Source of the DNA: Actinoplanes couchii
GTDB taxonomy: Bacteria; Actinomycetota; Actinomycetes; Mycobacteriales; Micromonosporaceae
NCBI RefSeq assembly: GCF_016862075.1
Contig: NZ_BOMG01000057.1
Coordinates: 62,001 to 126,000, forward strand
Direction: 5' to 3'
Length of the DNA stretch: 64,000 nucleotides
This document shows positions 1 to 9,700 of this stretch, piece by piece. Position numbers and translations under genes: made by a program. Every line of letters starts with the position of its first letter. Position 1 is the stretch's first letter. Under the pieces are notes generated by a model that had not been told where the DNA came from, searched no databases, and was given only the letters and a program-made list of their open reading frames with translations.

Positions 1-415
1 TCCGGGCGTCGGCGGCCAACTGGAAGCCCGGCGCCCGGGCGACGTTCGCCGGTTCGCTCGCGGTTCGTTTGGTGGCCGGGTCCGGGCCGGTCGAGTTGTT
101 CCGGTCGTTCCCCATCTCGATCTTGACGTGCGTCATGATCGGGTGCTCGCCGCCGAACAGGATCCGCAGCAACCGGGCGTAGGCGGCCGGATGCTGGGCC
201 TTGTAGTCCAGCAGCAGGGCACTCGTGCTGTTGGCGGTCAGCACGCCGAAACCCTTGAACGTCAGGCCGTTGACGTTGTCCGCGGCGATGTCGGCGGCGT
301 TCACCACGACGTCGACGGCCTCAGCGGTGGCCGCCGCCGCTCCGGGCGCCGGCGCGATCATCGTGCACACCAGCAGACCTGCGGAAACGACGGCGGACAG
401 GCGTCTGCGTCTCAT
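1..415 (-). CDS. GH59 (galactosylceramidase)-like secreted glycosidase, N-terminal part
   Basis: The visible part is the first 138 codons; the gene runs off the left edge. The start is ATG at 415. The N-terminus has an arginine cluster, a hydrophobic core and an Ala-rich cleavage region (about residues 1-30), so a Sec signal peptide is likely. After it comes a stretch with GFGVLTANSTSALLLDY and THVKIEMGNDRNNSTGPDP, which resembles the first beta-strands of the GH59 TIM barrel (family known from galactocerebrosidase). The catalytic acids lie outside the window, so activity cannot be judged. It reads away from the NRPS locus and is probably unrelated to it. The family assignment is from memory of the motif. 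Confidence 0.55.
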   Translation of the reverse strand, partial: MRRRRLSAVVSAGLLVCTMIAPAPGAAAATAEAVDVVVNAADIAADNVNGLTFKGFGVLTANSTSALLLDYKAQHPAAYARLLRILFGGEHPIMTHVKIEMGNDRNNSTGPDPATKRTASEPANVARAPGFQLAADAR

Positions 416-513
416 TTCGTCCCGTTCTGATCGGAAGCGGATGTCGCCCAAGCTATCGAGGGCCGTCAGTCCACGAAACCGAACGAACAGAACCGAACAC
501 AAAGGTGCAGGCC

Positions 514-1626
514 CTACTCCGTCCTGACGAGTTCCCGCACCGACGTGGTCACTTCGGCCAGCACGTCCGGCAGTGGAGTGACGCCGAGGCCCGGGCCCTG
601 CGGGACACGCAGGTGCCCGTCCTCCAGGATGAACGGGTCGGTGATGTCGGTGCTGAAGTAGCGGTTCGAGGCGGACACGTCGCCGGGCAGGGTGAAGTTG
701 GGCAGGGCCGCCAGGGCGGTGTTGGCCGCCCGGCCCAGTCCGGTCTCCAGCATGCCGCCGCACCACACCGGGATGCCGGACGCCGCGCACACGTCGTGGA
801 TACGGCGGGCCTCCAGCAGGCCACCGACCCGGCCGGGTTTGATGTTCACGATCCGGCAGGCGCCCATCGCGATGGCGTCGGCCGCCGAGCGGGCCGAGAC
901 GATGGATTCGTCCAGGCAGATCGGGGTGGTCAGATGCCGGCTGAGTACGGCGTGACCGCGCATGTCCTCCTCGTCCAGCGGCTGCTCGATCAGCAGCAGG
1001 CCGAAGTCGTCGAGGCGGGCCAGGTGCCGGGCGCCGGCCAGGGTGTAGGCGGCGTTCGCGTCCACCTGGAGCAGCACGTCGTCGCCGAAACGCTCGCGGA
1101 CCGCGCGTACCGGCGTCAGGTCCCATCCGGGTTCGATCTTGAGTTTGATCCTGCGGTAACCCTGGGCGAGGTAGCCGCCGACCGCGTCGAGCAGTTCCGG
1201 GATCGAGTCCATGATGCCGACCGAGACCCCACTGGGCACCCGGTCGGTGACGGCGCCCAGGGAGGTGGCGAAGGACATCCCGTACGACCGCAGCTCGGCG
1301 TCCATCACCGCCATCTCCAGCGCCGCCTTGGCCATCCGGTGCCCCTTGACCCCGGCCAGCAGCGGCCCGAGGCTGCTCACGGTCACGTCCTTCGCCGCCA
1401 GCAAGGGCGGGATCAGATGCCTGACGAGTACGTCCCGGGTGCTCTCGATGTATTCGGAGGAGTAACTGGCGTCGAAGCCGGAGACCGACTCCCCCCAGCC
1501 GTCCGCGCCGTCGGTGCTGACCTGGACGAGCAGCGCCGGCTTCGCGTACTCGATCCCGAGCGAGGTCCGGAACGGACTGACCAGTGGCAGGTTGACACAC
1601 CGCAGGGCGACCCGGTCGATCCGCAT
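514..1626 (-). CDS. N-succinylamino acid racemase / o-succinylbenzoate synthase-like enolase-superfamily enzyme
   Basis: This is a 370-residue muconate-lactonizing subgroup enolase, the usual length for MenC/NSAR. Visible motifs in order are KLKIEPG (the catalytic KxK), VDANAAY (metal Asp), IEQPL (metal Glu), CLDES (metal Asp) and NIKPGRVGG (second catalytic Lys), then the GGMLETGLGR capping loop. The start is the ATG at 1626, which overlaps the upstream gene's TGA by one base (TGATG), so translation is coupled. No other menaquinone gene is nearby and the partner is a GNAT enzyme. That pairing matches the known D- to L-amino acid route through N-succinyl intermediates better than menaquinone synthesis; this is inference. 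OSBS and NSAR activities cannot be separated by sequence reading. Confidence 0.85.
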   Translation of the reverse strand: MRIDRVALRCVNLPLVSPFRTSLGIEYAKPALLVQVSTDGADGWGESVSGFDASYSSEYIESTRDVLVRHLIPPLLAAKDVTVSSLGPLLAGVKGHRMAKAALEMAVMDAELRSYGMSFATSLGAVTDRVPSGVSVGIMDSIPELLDAVGGYLAQGYRRIKLKIEPGWDLTPVRAVRERFGDDVLLQVDANAAYTLAGARHLARLDDFGLLLIEQPLDEEDMRGHAVLSRHLTTPICLDESIVSARSAADAIAMGACRIVNIKPGRVGGLLEARRIHDVCAASGIPVWCGGMLETGLGRAANTALAALPNFTLPGDVSASNRYFSTDITDPFILEDGHLRVPQGPGLGVTPLPDVLAEVTTSVRELVRTE

Positions 1627-2399
1627 CAGCAGTCCCCCTGGTCCAGGACGTAACCGCCGGCCACCCGGTCGAAGTCGACGATCCGCGCCCCGCCGGCCAG
1701 CGGGCCGGCCAGCTTCTCCCGGACGGCGAGCCGCCAGTCCCGGGCGCTCCGGGGATCCTGTTGCCGCAGGCTCTCGATGTCGGAGGGAACGGCGACGAGG
1801 ATCGTCCCCTCCGGGGGAACCGGCCGGGCCGGGGAGGCGAGCAGGTCCCAGCGCAGCAGGAGCCGGTCGGTCTCGTCGGAGCCGTTGATGCCGTCGGACA
1901 GCGGGCCGTAGTGGTCGACCAGGTACTTCTCCGCCGTACCGCCGAGTTTGCGGATGTTGAAGTGGGCGTTGCGGGCGACGAGCGGGTCGAAGGTCCAGGT
2001 GATCTCGTGCCCGCCGTTCTCCAGGACGTGCGCGCGCTGATCCAGCTTGAGGGCGAAACCGACGTCCCGGCGGCGCGCGCCGGGGAGCACACCCGCGACA
2101 TGACTGTGCATCTCGGCGCGGCCGGGCGGGCCCCAGAACCCGATGCAGACGGCGAGCAGCAGCTCCCCGTCGAAGGCGCCGGCCACGTAGCTCCCGGCGT
2201 CGGCCATCGCCATGATCACGTCGGCGGCCAGTGCCGGGCTCCCGGGCGGGGGTTTCCACACCTCGGCCAGGAAGCGCTCGCAGGCGAAACTGTCGGCTGT
2301 CGTGTTCATCGCCCGGACCGTGACTCCGGCTCCGGCCGCCGCCCGCTCGGCGCTCTCCCGGGCGGCGTTTGTTTCCTTGCTGTGTTCCACATCCGGCAT
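1626..2399 (-). CDS. GNAT-family acyltransferase (COG3375-like), partner of the NSAR-like enolase
   Basis: The protein has 257 residues. The centre (about 80-180) shows the GNAT-like sequence VAGVLPGARRRDVGFALKLDQ followed by ITWTFDPLVARNAHFNIRKLGG, a hallmark of the GNAT subfamily often found next to NSAR-type enolases. In the known Geobacillus pathway such an enzyme N-succinylates D-amino acids before racemisation. Substrate here is inferred only from context. The ATG at 2399 is the first in-frame start; the best Shine-Dalgarno (AAGGAG) lies 19 nt upstream, which is far, and an internal ATG at residue 30 is an alternative. It is first in a two-gene operon divergent from the NRPS operon. Confidence 0.7.
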   Translation of the reverse strand: MPDVEHSKETNAARESAERAAAGAGVTVRAMNTTADSFACERFLAEVWKPPPGSPALAADVIMAMADAGSYVAGAFDGELLLAVCIGFWGPPGRAEMHSHVAGVLPGARRRDVGFALKLDQRAHVLENGGHEITWTFDPLVARNAHFNIRKLGGTAEKYLVDHYGPLSDGINGSDETDRLLLRWDLLASPARPVPPEGTILVAVPSDIESLRQQDPRSARDWRLAVREKLAGPLAGGARIVDFDRVAGGYVLDQGDC

Positions 2400-2536
2400 C
2401 TTCGACCACGCGGGGTGGCTCCTTCTACGCCGGTATGACCACCGATGTCATCCTTCGTCAGCCGTTCATAGCCGATACACAGGTGGTACACAAAGGATCT
2501 TCATTTCGTCTGCCGGGCTTCGATTGATTACGCCCC
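2400..2536. promoter_or_regulatory. Shared divergent control region of the NRPS locus
   Basis: This 137-bp spacer separates the GNAT/NSAR operon from the NRPS operon and must hold both promoters. It contains an inverted repeat with arms ATGAC and GTCAT (2435-2451, 7-bp spacer) and a direct repeat of TACACA near 2474-2490. No clear ribosome binding site precedes the NRPS ATG at 2537; the AT-rich run just before it may be part of a promoter for a leaderless message. No regulator gene is in the cluster, so the binding protein is unknown. Confidence 0.4.
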
Positions 2537-5500
2537 ATGACCGGTCTTCCCCCCGAAGAAACCCTGGCGGACTGTGCCGCCCGGGCGGTACGAGAGGTCG
2601 CACGACGACTGGACCGGGACCTCGCCGTCGGCACCACGACGATCGAGAACCTCGGTTCCGCACTCCGTACCAGCACGTACCCGGCCGGCGACCCCGGTCC
2701 GGTCGTCCACCTGCGGGTGGACGAGAGCGGCGACGTGTCGGCCGGGCTCGAGCTGCCCGCCGACGACCCGTGGGGGCCCGCGGCCCGGGCGGTGGCCGAG
2801 ATGCTCGCCGAGCTGACCGGCGCTCTGCTGTCCGACCCCGGCCTGGATCCGGCCGAGGCGCCCGCGCTGTCCAAGGCCACCGAGGCCCGGGTGCTCGGCC
2901 CGCTGGCCGGGACCGCCGTCGACCACGGCCCCTTCACCGGCGTGCCGGCCCAGCTGGTGGCCGGTGCACGGGCCACCCCCGACGCGATCGCGGTGTACGC
3001 CGGCGGCCGCACCCTGACGTACCGGCAGCTGGTGTCCCGGGCCCGGGATCTGGCCGCCGCGATCCGGAATGCGCAGCCCACGCCTGGTTCGCTGGTCCCG
3101 GTCGTGGTGGCGGACGGCCCAGATCTGCCGGTGGCCTGGTCGGCCGCGATGTTCGCGGGCATCGGCTACGTGCCGGTGGATCCGCGCTGGCCCGCCCAGC
3201 GGATCGAACACATTCTGGACGTCCTGCCCGGAGCCCCGGTGGTGTGCACCGACCCGACGGTCCTGCCCGAGGCGCACCGGGCCCGCGCGATCATGGTCGG
3301 CTCCGTCGAAGAGACCGGGTCGGCAACCCCGGCAGAGATCGGCCCGGAGGACGTCGTCTACGGCGTGTTCACCTCCGGGACCACCGGCGCTCCGATGTGC
3401 GCGGTCAACCAGCACCGCGGCGTCGCCAACCGGCTGGCCTTCATGAACTCCTGGTTCGGGCCGCCGCCGGACCGCGAGGTGGTGCTGCAGAACACCAGGC
3501 ACACCTACGACTCCGCGTTCTGGCAGGTGTTCTGGCCGCTGACCACCGGCGGGGCGGTCGTGGTGCCGACCGTCGGCGACCACCACGACCTGCTGCACAC
3601 CATCGACCTGATCGAAGCCCACGGCGTCACCGTCACCGACTTCGTGCCCGCCGTGCTGCATGCCCTGCTGATGCTCCTCGAACAGCGCCCGGCGCTGGCC
3701 GGCCGGCTGCGCTCGCTGCGCCACCTGGTGGTCGGCGGCGAACAGATGAACCCGCACGACGTGCACCGCATCCAGCGGCTGCTGCCGGGCCTGCGGGTCA
3801 GCAACGGCTACGGCCCGTCCGAGGCCGCGATCGGCATGATCTTCCACGAGGTGACCGCGGCCGACGGTGACGACGTCCCGCTCGGCCGGCCGATCGACAA
3901 CTGCGCCGCAGTGGTGGTCGACGTCGACGGCCGGCCGCTCCCGCCCGGGGCGACCGGCGAGATCGTGATCGGCGGCGCCTGTGTCGGGCTCGGTTACCAC
4001 GGCCGGCCGGAACGCACCGCGCAGCGGTTCTTCGACTGCCCCTGGCCGGCCGCGTCCCCGGTACTGGCCGGCCGGATGTACCGCACCGGCGACCTGGGGC
4101 ACGTCGACGACCGGGGCCGGTTCCACTTCTCCGGGCGGATCGACCACCAGATCAAGGTCGGTGGGGTACGCATCGAGCCGGGCGAGATCGAGGCCGCGGC
4201 GCTGTCCGTCCCCGGCGTACGTCAGGCGGTGGCCCTGGTGTCCGGTGGTGATCTCCTGCTGTTCGTGACCGGCTCCGCCGACGCCCGCGCGGTGCTGGCG
4301 GATCTGCGGGCCGGCCTGCCGCGCACCAGCGTTCCGCAGCGCTGTCTGGTCCTCGACGAGCTGCCGCTGACCGAGGCGGGCAAGACCGACCGCCGCCGGC
4401 TGGCGACCCTGGCCGGCTCTTTCACCGGGCCGGCCGATGGCAACACCGACCCGGTGCTCGGCATCCTGCGGAGCACCCTGCGCCGCCCGGATCTCGCCGA
4501 CTCGGACGACATCGTCGCCGCCGGAGTGAACTCGCTGCAGGCGGTCGCCGCCGTGGTCGCGCTGACCGATCACCTCGGTGTCGAGCTGGGTGTCAAGGAC
4601 CTGTTCGAGAACCCCACCGCCGCCGCCCTGCGGGCCCTGCTGGACCGCCACGAGATCCCGGACGAGGCCGCCCTGGTCGCCGCCGACCTGGTCTCGCTCC
4701 CGGCCGGGCCGAAAACCGAGAACCAGCCCGGACCGAAAACCGGGAACCAGCCCCGGCCGGTACGCACGATTCTGCTCACCGGAGCGACCGGTTTCATCGG
4801 CGCCCGTCTGCTGTCCGAGCTGCTGACGGACCCGGAGCTGCGAGTGGTGTGCCTGGTCCGCGGACAGGACGACGCCCATGCCCGCCGCCGGCTGGGGGAT
4901 CCCGGCCCGCGGGTCCGGGTGGTCGCCGGTGACCTGGGGCTTCCCGGGCTGGGACTGGACGCCGATCGCTGGCGTGAGCTCACCGCCGCCTGCGATCTGG
5001 TCCTGCACAACGGCGCGATGGTGAACTTCCTCTACGACTACCGGATGCACCGCGATCCCAACGTGCGGGGCACCGCCGAGGTGATCCGGTTCGCCCGGGA
5101 GGCCGGTGGCATCCCGGTGCACTACGTCTCGTCGCTGGGTGTGCTGCACGACCACGCGCTCCTCGGGACGGAGACGGTGCCCGAGGACGTCGACCTCACC
5201 GGGGTCACGCCCCCGGCCAGTGGTTACAGCCTGTCGAAGTGGGTGGCGGAACGGCTGCTGCACGCGGCCGCCGACCTGCCGGTGACGGTGCTGCGGCTGG
5301 GCGAGATCATGCCCGCCGCGGACGGCGCCGGGTCGAACGCCGGTGCGGTGACCCAGCTGCTGCTCACCGCCTTCGACCGGCTCGGCGCGGTGCCGGACGC
5401 CGCGCTCCGCTCGGACTGGACCCCGGTGGACGTGGCCGCGCGCGCCGTGGTCGCCACGGTCCGGGACCGGTCCGCGTGGGGCCGGGCGGCCCACGTCTTC

Positions 5501-5731
5501 CACCCGGAGACGGTCCGCTTCGACGAGCTGACCGGCGACCGGAAACGACTGTCCTGCCTGGACTTCCTCGACGCGCTGCGTGACGCCGCGGACCCGGAAC
5601 TGAACACCCTGCTGGCGATCGTCGAGCACCGGGCGGGCAGCCGCCCGGTCGACGAGCAGCACGCCCGCGACGTGCTGGAGAACCTGCTGCAGGACAACCC
5701 CCGACACTTCGCACCGACACGGAGAGACTGA
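2537..5731 (+). CDS. NRPS: adenylation - carrier - thioester reductase (A-T-R)
   Basis: The protein has 1064 residues. Residues 1-110 look like the last third of a condensation domain, ending in a short linker. The A domain spans about 130-620: LTYRQL (A1), VFTSGTTGAPM (A3), YDSAFWQ (A4), NGYGPSE (A5), YRTGDLG (A7) and PLTEAGKTDR (A10, catalytic Lys kept). The A3 Lys is Met (PMC instead of PKG). The carrier protein (about 635-710) has Ser in GVNSLQAV. The C-terminal reductase (about 740-1040) has TGATGFIG for NAD(P)H and the YSLSK Tyr/Lys pair, so it should release an aldehyde or alcohol. Hand-read pocket: D-S-W-D-V-G-G-I-G, not a code I recognise. The gene ends in TGATG with the next gene. 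Confidence 0.9.
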   Translation: MTGLPPEETLADCAARAVREVARRLDRDLAVGTTTIENLGSALRTSTYPAGDPGPVVHLRVDESGDVSAGLELPADDPWGPAARAVAEMLAELTGALLSDPGLDPAEAPALSKATEARVLGPLAGTAVDHGPFTGVPAQLVAGARATPDAIAVYAGGRTLTYRQLVSRARDLAAAIRNAQPTPGSLVPVVVADGPDLPVAWSAAMFAGIGYVPVDPRWPAQRIEHILDVLPGAPVVCTDPTVLPEAHRARAIMVGSVEETGSATPAEIGPEDVVYGVFTSGTTGAPMCAVNQHRGVANRLAFMNSWFGPPPDREVVLQNTRHTYDSAFWQVFWPLTTGGAVVVPTVGDHHDLLHTIDLIEAHGVTVTDFVPAVLHALLMLLEQRPALAGRLRSLRHLVVGGEQMNPHDVHRIQRLLPGLRVSNGYGPSEAAIGMIFHEVTAADGDDVPLGRPIDNCAAVVVDVDGRPLPPGATGEIVIGGACVGLGYHGRPERTAQRFFDCPWPAASPVLAGRMYRTGDLGHVDDRGRFHFSGRIDHQIKVGGVRIEPGEIEAAALSVPGVRQAVALVSGGDLLLFVTGSADARAVLADLRAGLPRTSVPQRCLVLDELPLTEAGKTDRRRLATLAGSFTGPADGNTDPVLGILRSTLRRPDLADSDDIVAAGVNSLQAVAAVVALTDHLGVELGVKDLFENPTAAALRALLDRHEIPDEAALVAADLVSLPAGPKTENQPGPKTGNQPRPVRTILLTGATGFIGARLLSELLTDPELRVVCLVRGQDDAHARRRLGDPGPRVRVVAGDLGLPGLGLDADRWRELTAACDLVLHNGAMVNFLYDYRMHRDPNVRGTAEVIRFAREAGGIPVHYVSSLGVLHDHALLGTETVPEDVDLTGVTPPASGYSLSKWVAERLLHAAADLPVTVLRLGEIMPAADGAGSNAGAVTQLLLTAFDRLGAVPDAALRSDWTPVDVAARAVVATVRDRSAWGRAAHVFHPETVRFDELTGDRKRLSCLDFLDALRDAADPELNTLLAIVEHRAGSRPVDEQHARDVLENLLQDNPRHFAPTRRD

Positions 5732-6714
5732 TGCAGCAGCGCACCATGGGCCGGCTCGGCTGGAACGTCGGCGAGATCGGCTACGGCATGTGGGGAATCG
5801 GCGGCGGGCCGGGTGGCTTCACCGGCTGGGACTACGGCATCGCCCCGGACGCCCTGGACCTCGCGGTCGATCTCGGCGCGACCTTCTTCGACACCGCCTG
5901 GGTCTACGGCCGGGGCGTCTCCGAACAGATGCTCGGTGAACTCCGGCGCCGCCGCCCCGACGCGGGCCTGCGCCTGGCCACCAAGATCCCGCCACTGAAC
6001 CGGGAGTGGCCGCCGCGCCCGCAGGACACCCTCGAGGACGTCTTCCCCACCGAGCACATCGTCGAATACACCAAGCGCAGCCTGGACAACCTCGGCGTCG
6101 ACCGGATCGACCTGCTGAAACTCCACGTCTGGGAGGACCGCTGGGCGGGCGAGCCCGGCTGGCAGCGGGCCGTCACCAGGCTGAAGGAGGAGGGCCTGAT
6201 CGGCGGGTTCGGGATCAGCGTCAACCGCTGGGAGCCGGCCAACTGCTTCCAGGCGCTGGACACCGGGCTGGTCGACGCGGTCCAGGTGATCTACAACGTG
6301 TTCGACCAGTCCCCCGAGGACGAGCTGTTCCCCCGGGCCCTGGAGAAGAACATCGCGATCGTCGCCCGGGTGCCGTTCGACGAGGGCGCTCTGACCGGGA
6401 CGATGAGCCTGGACAGCACGTTCCCGGCCGAGGACTGGCGGGCGATCTACTTCGGGCCGGAGAACCTGCCGCCGACCATCGCCCGGGTCGAGGCCCTGCG
6501 GGAGCTGGTGCCGGCCGGCATGACGATGCCCGAGCTGGTGCTGCGGTTCATCCTGCACCACCCGGCCGTCTCCACGGTCATCCCCGGCATGCGCCGCCCG
6601 GAGCACGTGCGCGCCAACCTCGCCGTCTCCGACGGTGTCCCGCTCGCCCCGGAACTCGTCGACGCGCTGCGCGCCCACCGCTGGGACCGCAAGCCCACGC
6701 ACTGGTCGATGTAG
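5731..6714 (+). CDS. Aldo/keto reductase
   Basis: This is a 327-residue (alpha/beta)8 NADPH-dependent oxidoreductase of usual family length. The catalytic tetrad is visible as Asp and Tyr in FFDTAWVYGRG, Lys in LATKIPP and His in LLKLHVWED. The start codon overlaps the stop of the A-T-R gene by one base, so the two proteins are probably made in step. The likely role is reduction of an aldehyde released by the upstream reductase domain, or tailoring of the product; this is inferred from position only. Confidence 0.88.
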   Translation: MQQRTMGRLGWNVGEIGYGMWGIGGGPGGFTGWDYGIAPDALDLAVDLGATFFDTAWVYGRGVSEQMLGELRRRRPDAGLRLATKIPPLNREWPPRPQDTLEDVFPTEHIVEYTKRSLDNLGVDRIDLLKLHVWEDRWAGEPGWQRAVTRLKEEGLIGGFGISVNRWEPANCFQALDTGLVDAVQVIYNVFDQSPEDELFPRALEKNIAIVARVPFDEGALTGTMSLDSTFPAEDWRAIYFGPENLPPTIARVEALRELVPAGMTMPELVLRFILHHPAVSTVIPGMRRPEHVRANLAVSDGVPLAPELVDALRAHRWDRKPTHWSM

Positions 6715-6746
6715 TCCTCCCCCCAGCTCAGGAAAGAGAACCGACG

Positions 6747-9700
6747 GTGATCACCCTCACCCCCGATGACGTCTGGTCATCGGTAGCCGACCAGGCGGCC
6801 CGCACCCCGGACGCGCCGGCGCTGGTGGACGCGGCGGGCACGCTGACGTACGCGGAACTGCTGGACCTGGTGGCCGCGTACGCCCTCCGCCTGACCGAAG
6901 CCGGAGTACAGGCCGGCGACCTGGTCGGCATCCGGCTGCCCCGCGGGCGCGACGCCGTCGTGGCGGTGCTCGCCACGCTGAGCACCGGCGCCGGTTACGT
7001 GCCGCTGGACCCGGCCTACCCGGCGGCCCGCCTGGACCTGATGGTCGAGGAGAGCCGCCCGCGGGCCCTGGTCACCGCCGACGGCGTCTCGGGCCTCCCG
7101 GGCGCGGTCACCCGGGACAGTCCGGCGTACGTCATCTTCACCTCCGGCTCGACCGGCCGCCCCAAGGGTGTCCTCATCGGCCGCCGGTCGCTGCGGGACT
7201 TCGCCGGGGCGTTCGGCAGCCGGTTCGGGTTCGGGCCGGGCGAGCGCATCCTGCAGTTCGCGTCGATGAGCTTCGACGTCAGCGTGGAGGAGATCTTCCC
7301 GGCGCTGACCCGGGGCGCCACCGTGGTGCTGCGCGACGACGACATGATCAGCCGACCGGACGTGTTCCTGGACCGGTGCGGCGAACTCGGCATCACCCTG
7401 CTGGACCTGCCCACCGCGTACTGGCACGAACTGGTCGTCGCTCTGGGCCGGGGTGAGGCCACGCTGCCGTCGTGCGTCCGCATCGTGATCGTCGGCGGGG
7501 AGACCGCGCGACCGGACGCGGTGCGGGAGTGGCAGCGGGCGACCGCCGGTCTGCCGGTGCGGCTGTTCAACACCTACGGGCCGACCGAGATCACCGTCGG
7601 CGCGACCGCTGCCGACGTCACCGACTGGACCGGCGACGTGGTCCCGATCGGCACCCCGCTGGACGGTGTGACCTGCCGGATCGGCGACGACGGTGAACTG
7701 CTGGTCGGCGGGATCGGTGTCGCGCAGGGTTATCTGAACCGGCCGGAGCTGACCGCCGAGAAGTTCGTCACCAGCCCCGGGCACGGCCGCGAGTACCGCA
7801 CCGGCGACCGGGTCCGCTGGGCGAACGGGCAGCTGGAGTTCCTCGGGCGGCTCGACGACCAGGTGAAGATCCGCGGCCACCGGGTGGAGCCGGGCGAGGT
7901 CGAGGAGGCGCTGCGGGCGCTGGACGGGATCACCGACGCCGTCGTCCTGGTCGACGACCGGACCGGGCACGCCCGCCTGATCGGTCACGTGGTCGCCGAC
8001 GCCGGGACCGATCTCGCCCGGGTCCGGGCCGCGCTCGCGGATTCCCTGCCGGCGGCGTTCGTGCCCAGCGCCGTCGTGCGGCACGACCGTTTCGCCCTGA
8101 CACCCCAAGGCAAGATCGACAAAACGGCCTTGGCCGCCGTACGGGTACCCGTCACGTCCGAGCCCGCGGCCGACCTCACCGGCCCCGAGCAGGCAGCGGC
8201 CGAGCTGTTCACGGCCGTCCTCGGCGCCGGCGTGATCGGCCCGGAGGACGACTTCCTGGCCCTGGGCGGCGACTCGCTGGACTCGGTGCGCCTGATCGCC
8301 GCGCTCCGCCGGCAGCACGGCGCCGAACTGACCCTGACCTCCTGGTACGCCGATCCGACGGTCGCCGCCCTGGCCACCCGGATCGCCGCGGCCACGGCAC
8401 CGGACACCCCGGAATCCGCGCTGCCGACCCTGGACGAGGGTGTCCCGCACCGGCTGAACCCGATGCAGCGCGACTACTGGATCGCCGAGCAGGTCACCGG
8501 TGATCTGGCCGCGTACACGCTCGGCATCCGCTACCGGTTCCGCGAGCAGCCCGACGTCGCGGCGCTGGAGCAGGCGCTGGCCGAGCTGGCCCGGCGGCAT
8601 CCGATGCTGCGCACCCGGTTCCCCGACGACGGCGCCGAACCGGTGATGGTGATCGACCCGGCGGGCACGATCCCCCTTGTCGACCCGGCGGGCACGATTC
8701 CCCGGGAAGCGGGCGGGGCCGACCACCGTGACGGCCCGATCGCCCGTGCCCACCTGGACGGCGACATCCTGACCCTGCGCGTGCACCACCTGGCCTTCGA
8801 CGGCTGGTCGGCCGGGGTGTTCGGGCAGGAGCTGGCCGTGCTCTACCGGGCCGCCCGCGACGGCACGGCCGCCGATCTGCCGCCGGCGCTCCCGGTTCCG
8901 GACCTGGCCGAACGGGCCGCGCGAGCCGCCGCCGACCCGGAGCTGCTCGGTTACTGGCGGGACCGGCTCGCCACCGCCGACTTCGACCTCGAACTGCCCG
9001 CCGACCGGGCCACTCCGGCGATGCGCTCCTACGCCTCGGCCCGGGTCAGCCGCGAACTGGACGCCGCCCTGCTGGACCGGTTGCGGGGCTACGCGATCGA
9101 GCAGCGCACCAGCCTGTTCACGATCATGCTGGCCGGTCTGCACGTCCTGCTGCACCGGTACACCGGCCGGACCGACATCACCGTGCTCTCGCCGACGGCC
9201 GGGCGGTCCACCACCGACCTGGAGCGGCTGATCGGCCCGGCGCTGAACGTGCTGCCGCTGCGCGCCGACCTCACCGGCGGCCCGTCGTTCGCGGAGCTCG
9301 TCACGCAACTGCGGGACGCGGTGCTGTCCGATCTGGATCACCAGGATCTGGCGCTGCCCGACCTGGTGGCGGCGCTGCGGCGGACCGGTGCGAAGCGGGT
9401 CAGCCCGGTGATGCTCACCGTGCACAACACCCCGGCCCCGGACGGTTCGGTCCTCGGCTACGTGGGCGAGACACCGCACGCGGCGACGATGGTGGACCTC
9501 TCGCTGGGGCTGGACTTCCCGGCGGACGGCGCGGTGCTGAACGCCGACTACGCCACCGAACTGTTCGACGCCCCGCGCATCGACGCGCTGCTCGGCCACC
9601 TGATCACCCTGCTCGGCGCGGCCGTCTCGGCACCGGCGCCGATCAGCGGGCTGCCCCTGCTCACCGCGGCCGAATCCCGGCGGGTCGTCCAGGAGTGGAA

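Noticed and set aside
2528..5707. Open frame of more than 1000 codons antisense to the A-T-R NRPS gene
   Set aside because: High G+C DNA leaves the complementary frame open; the product is Arg/Gly/His/Val-rich with no motifs, while the plus strand has all NRPS core motifs.
6006..6746. Upstream extension of the large NRPS frame
   Set aside because: It lies wholly inside the aldo/keto reductase gene in another frame and is low-complexity; GTG 6747 has a proper ribosome binding site.
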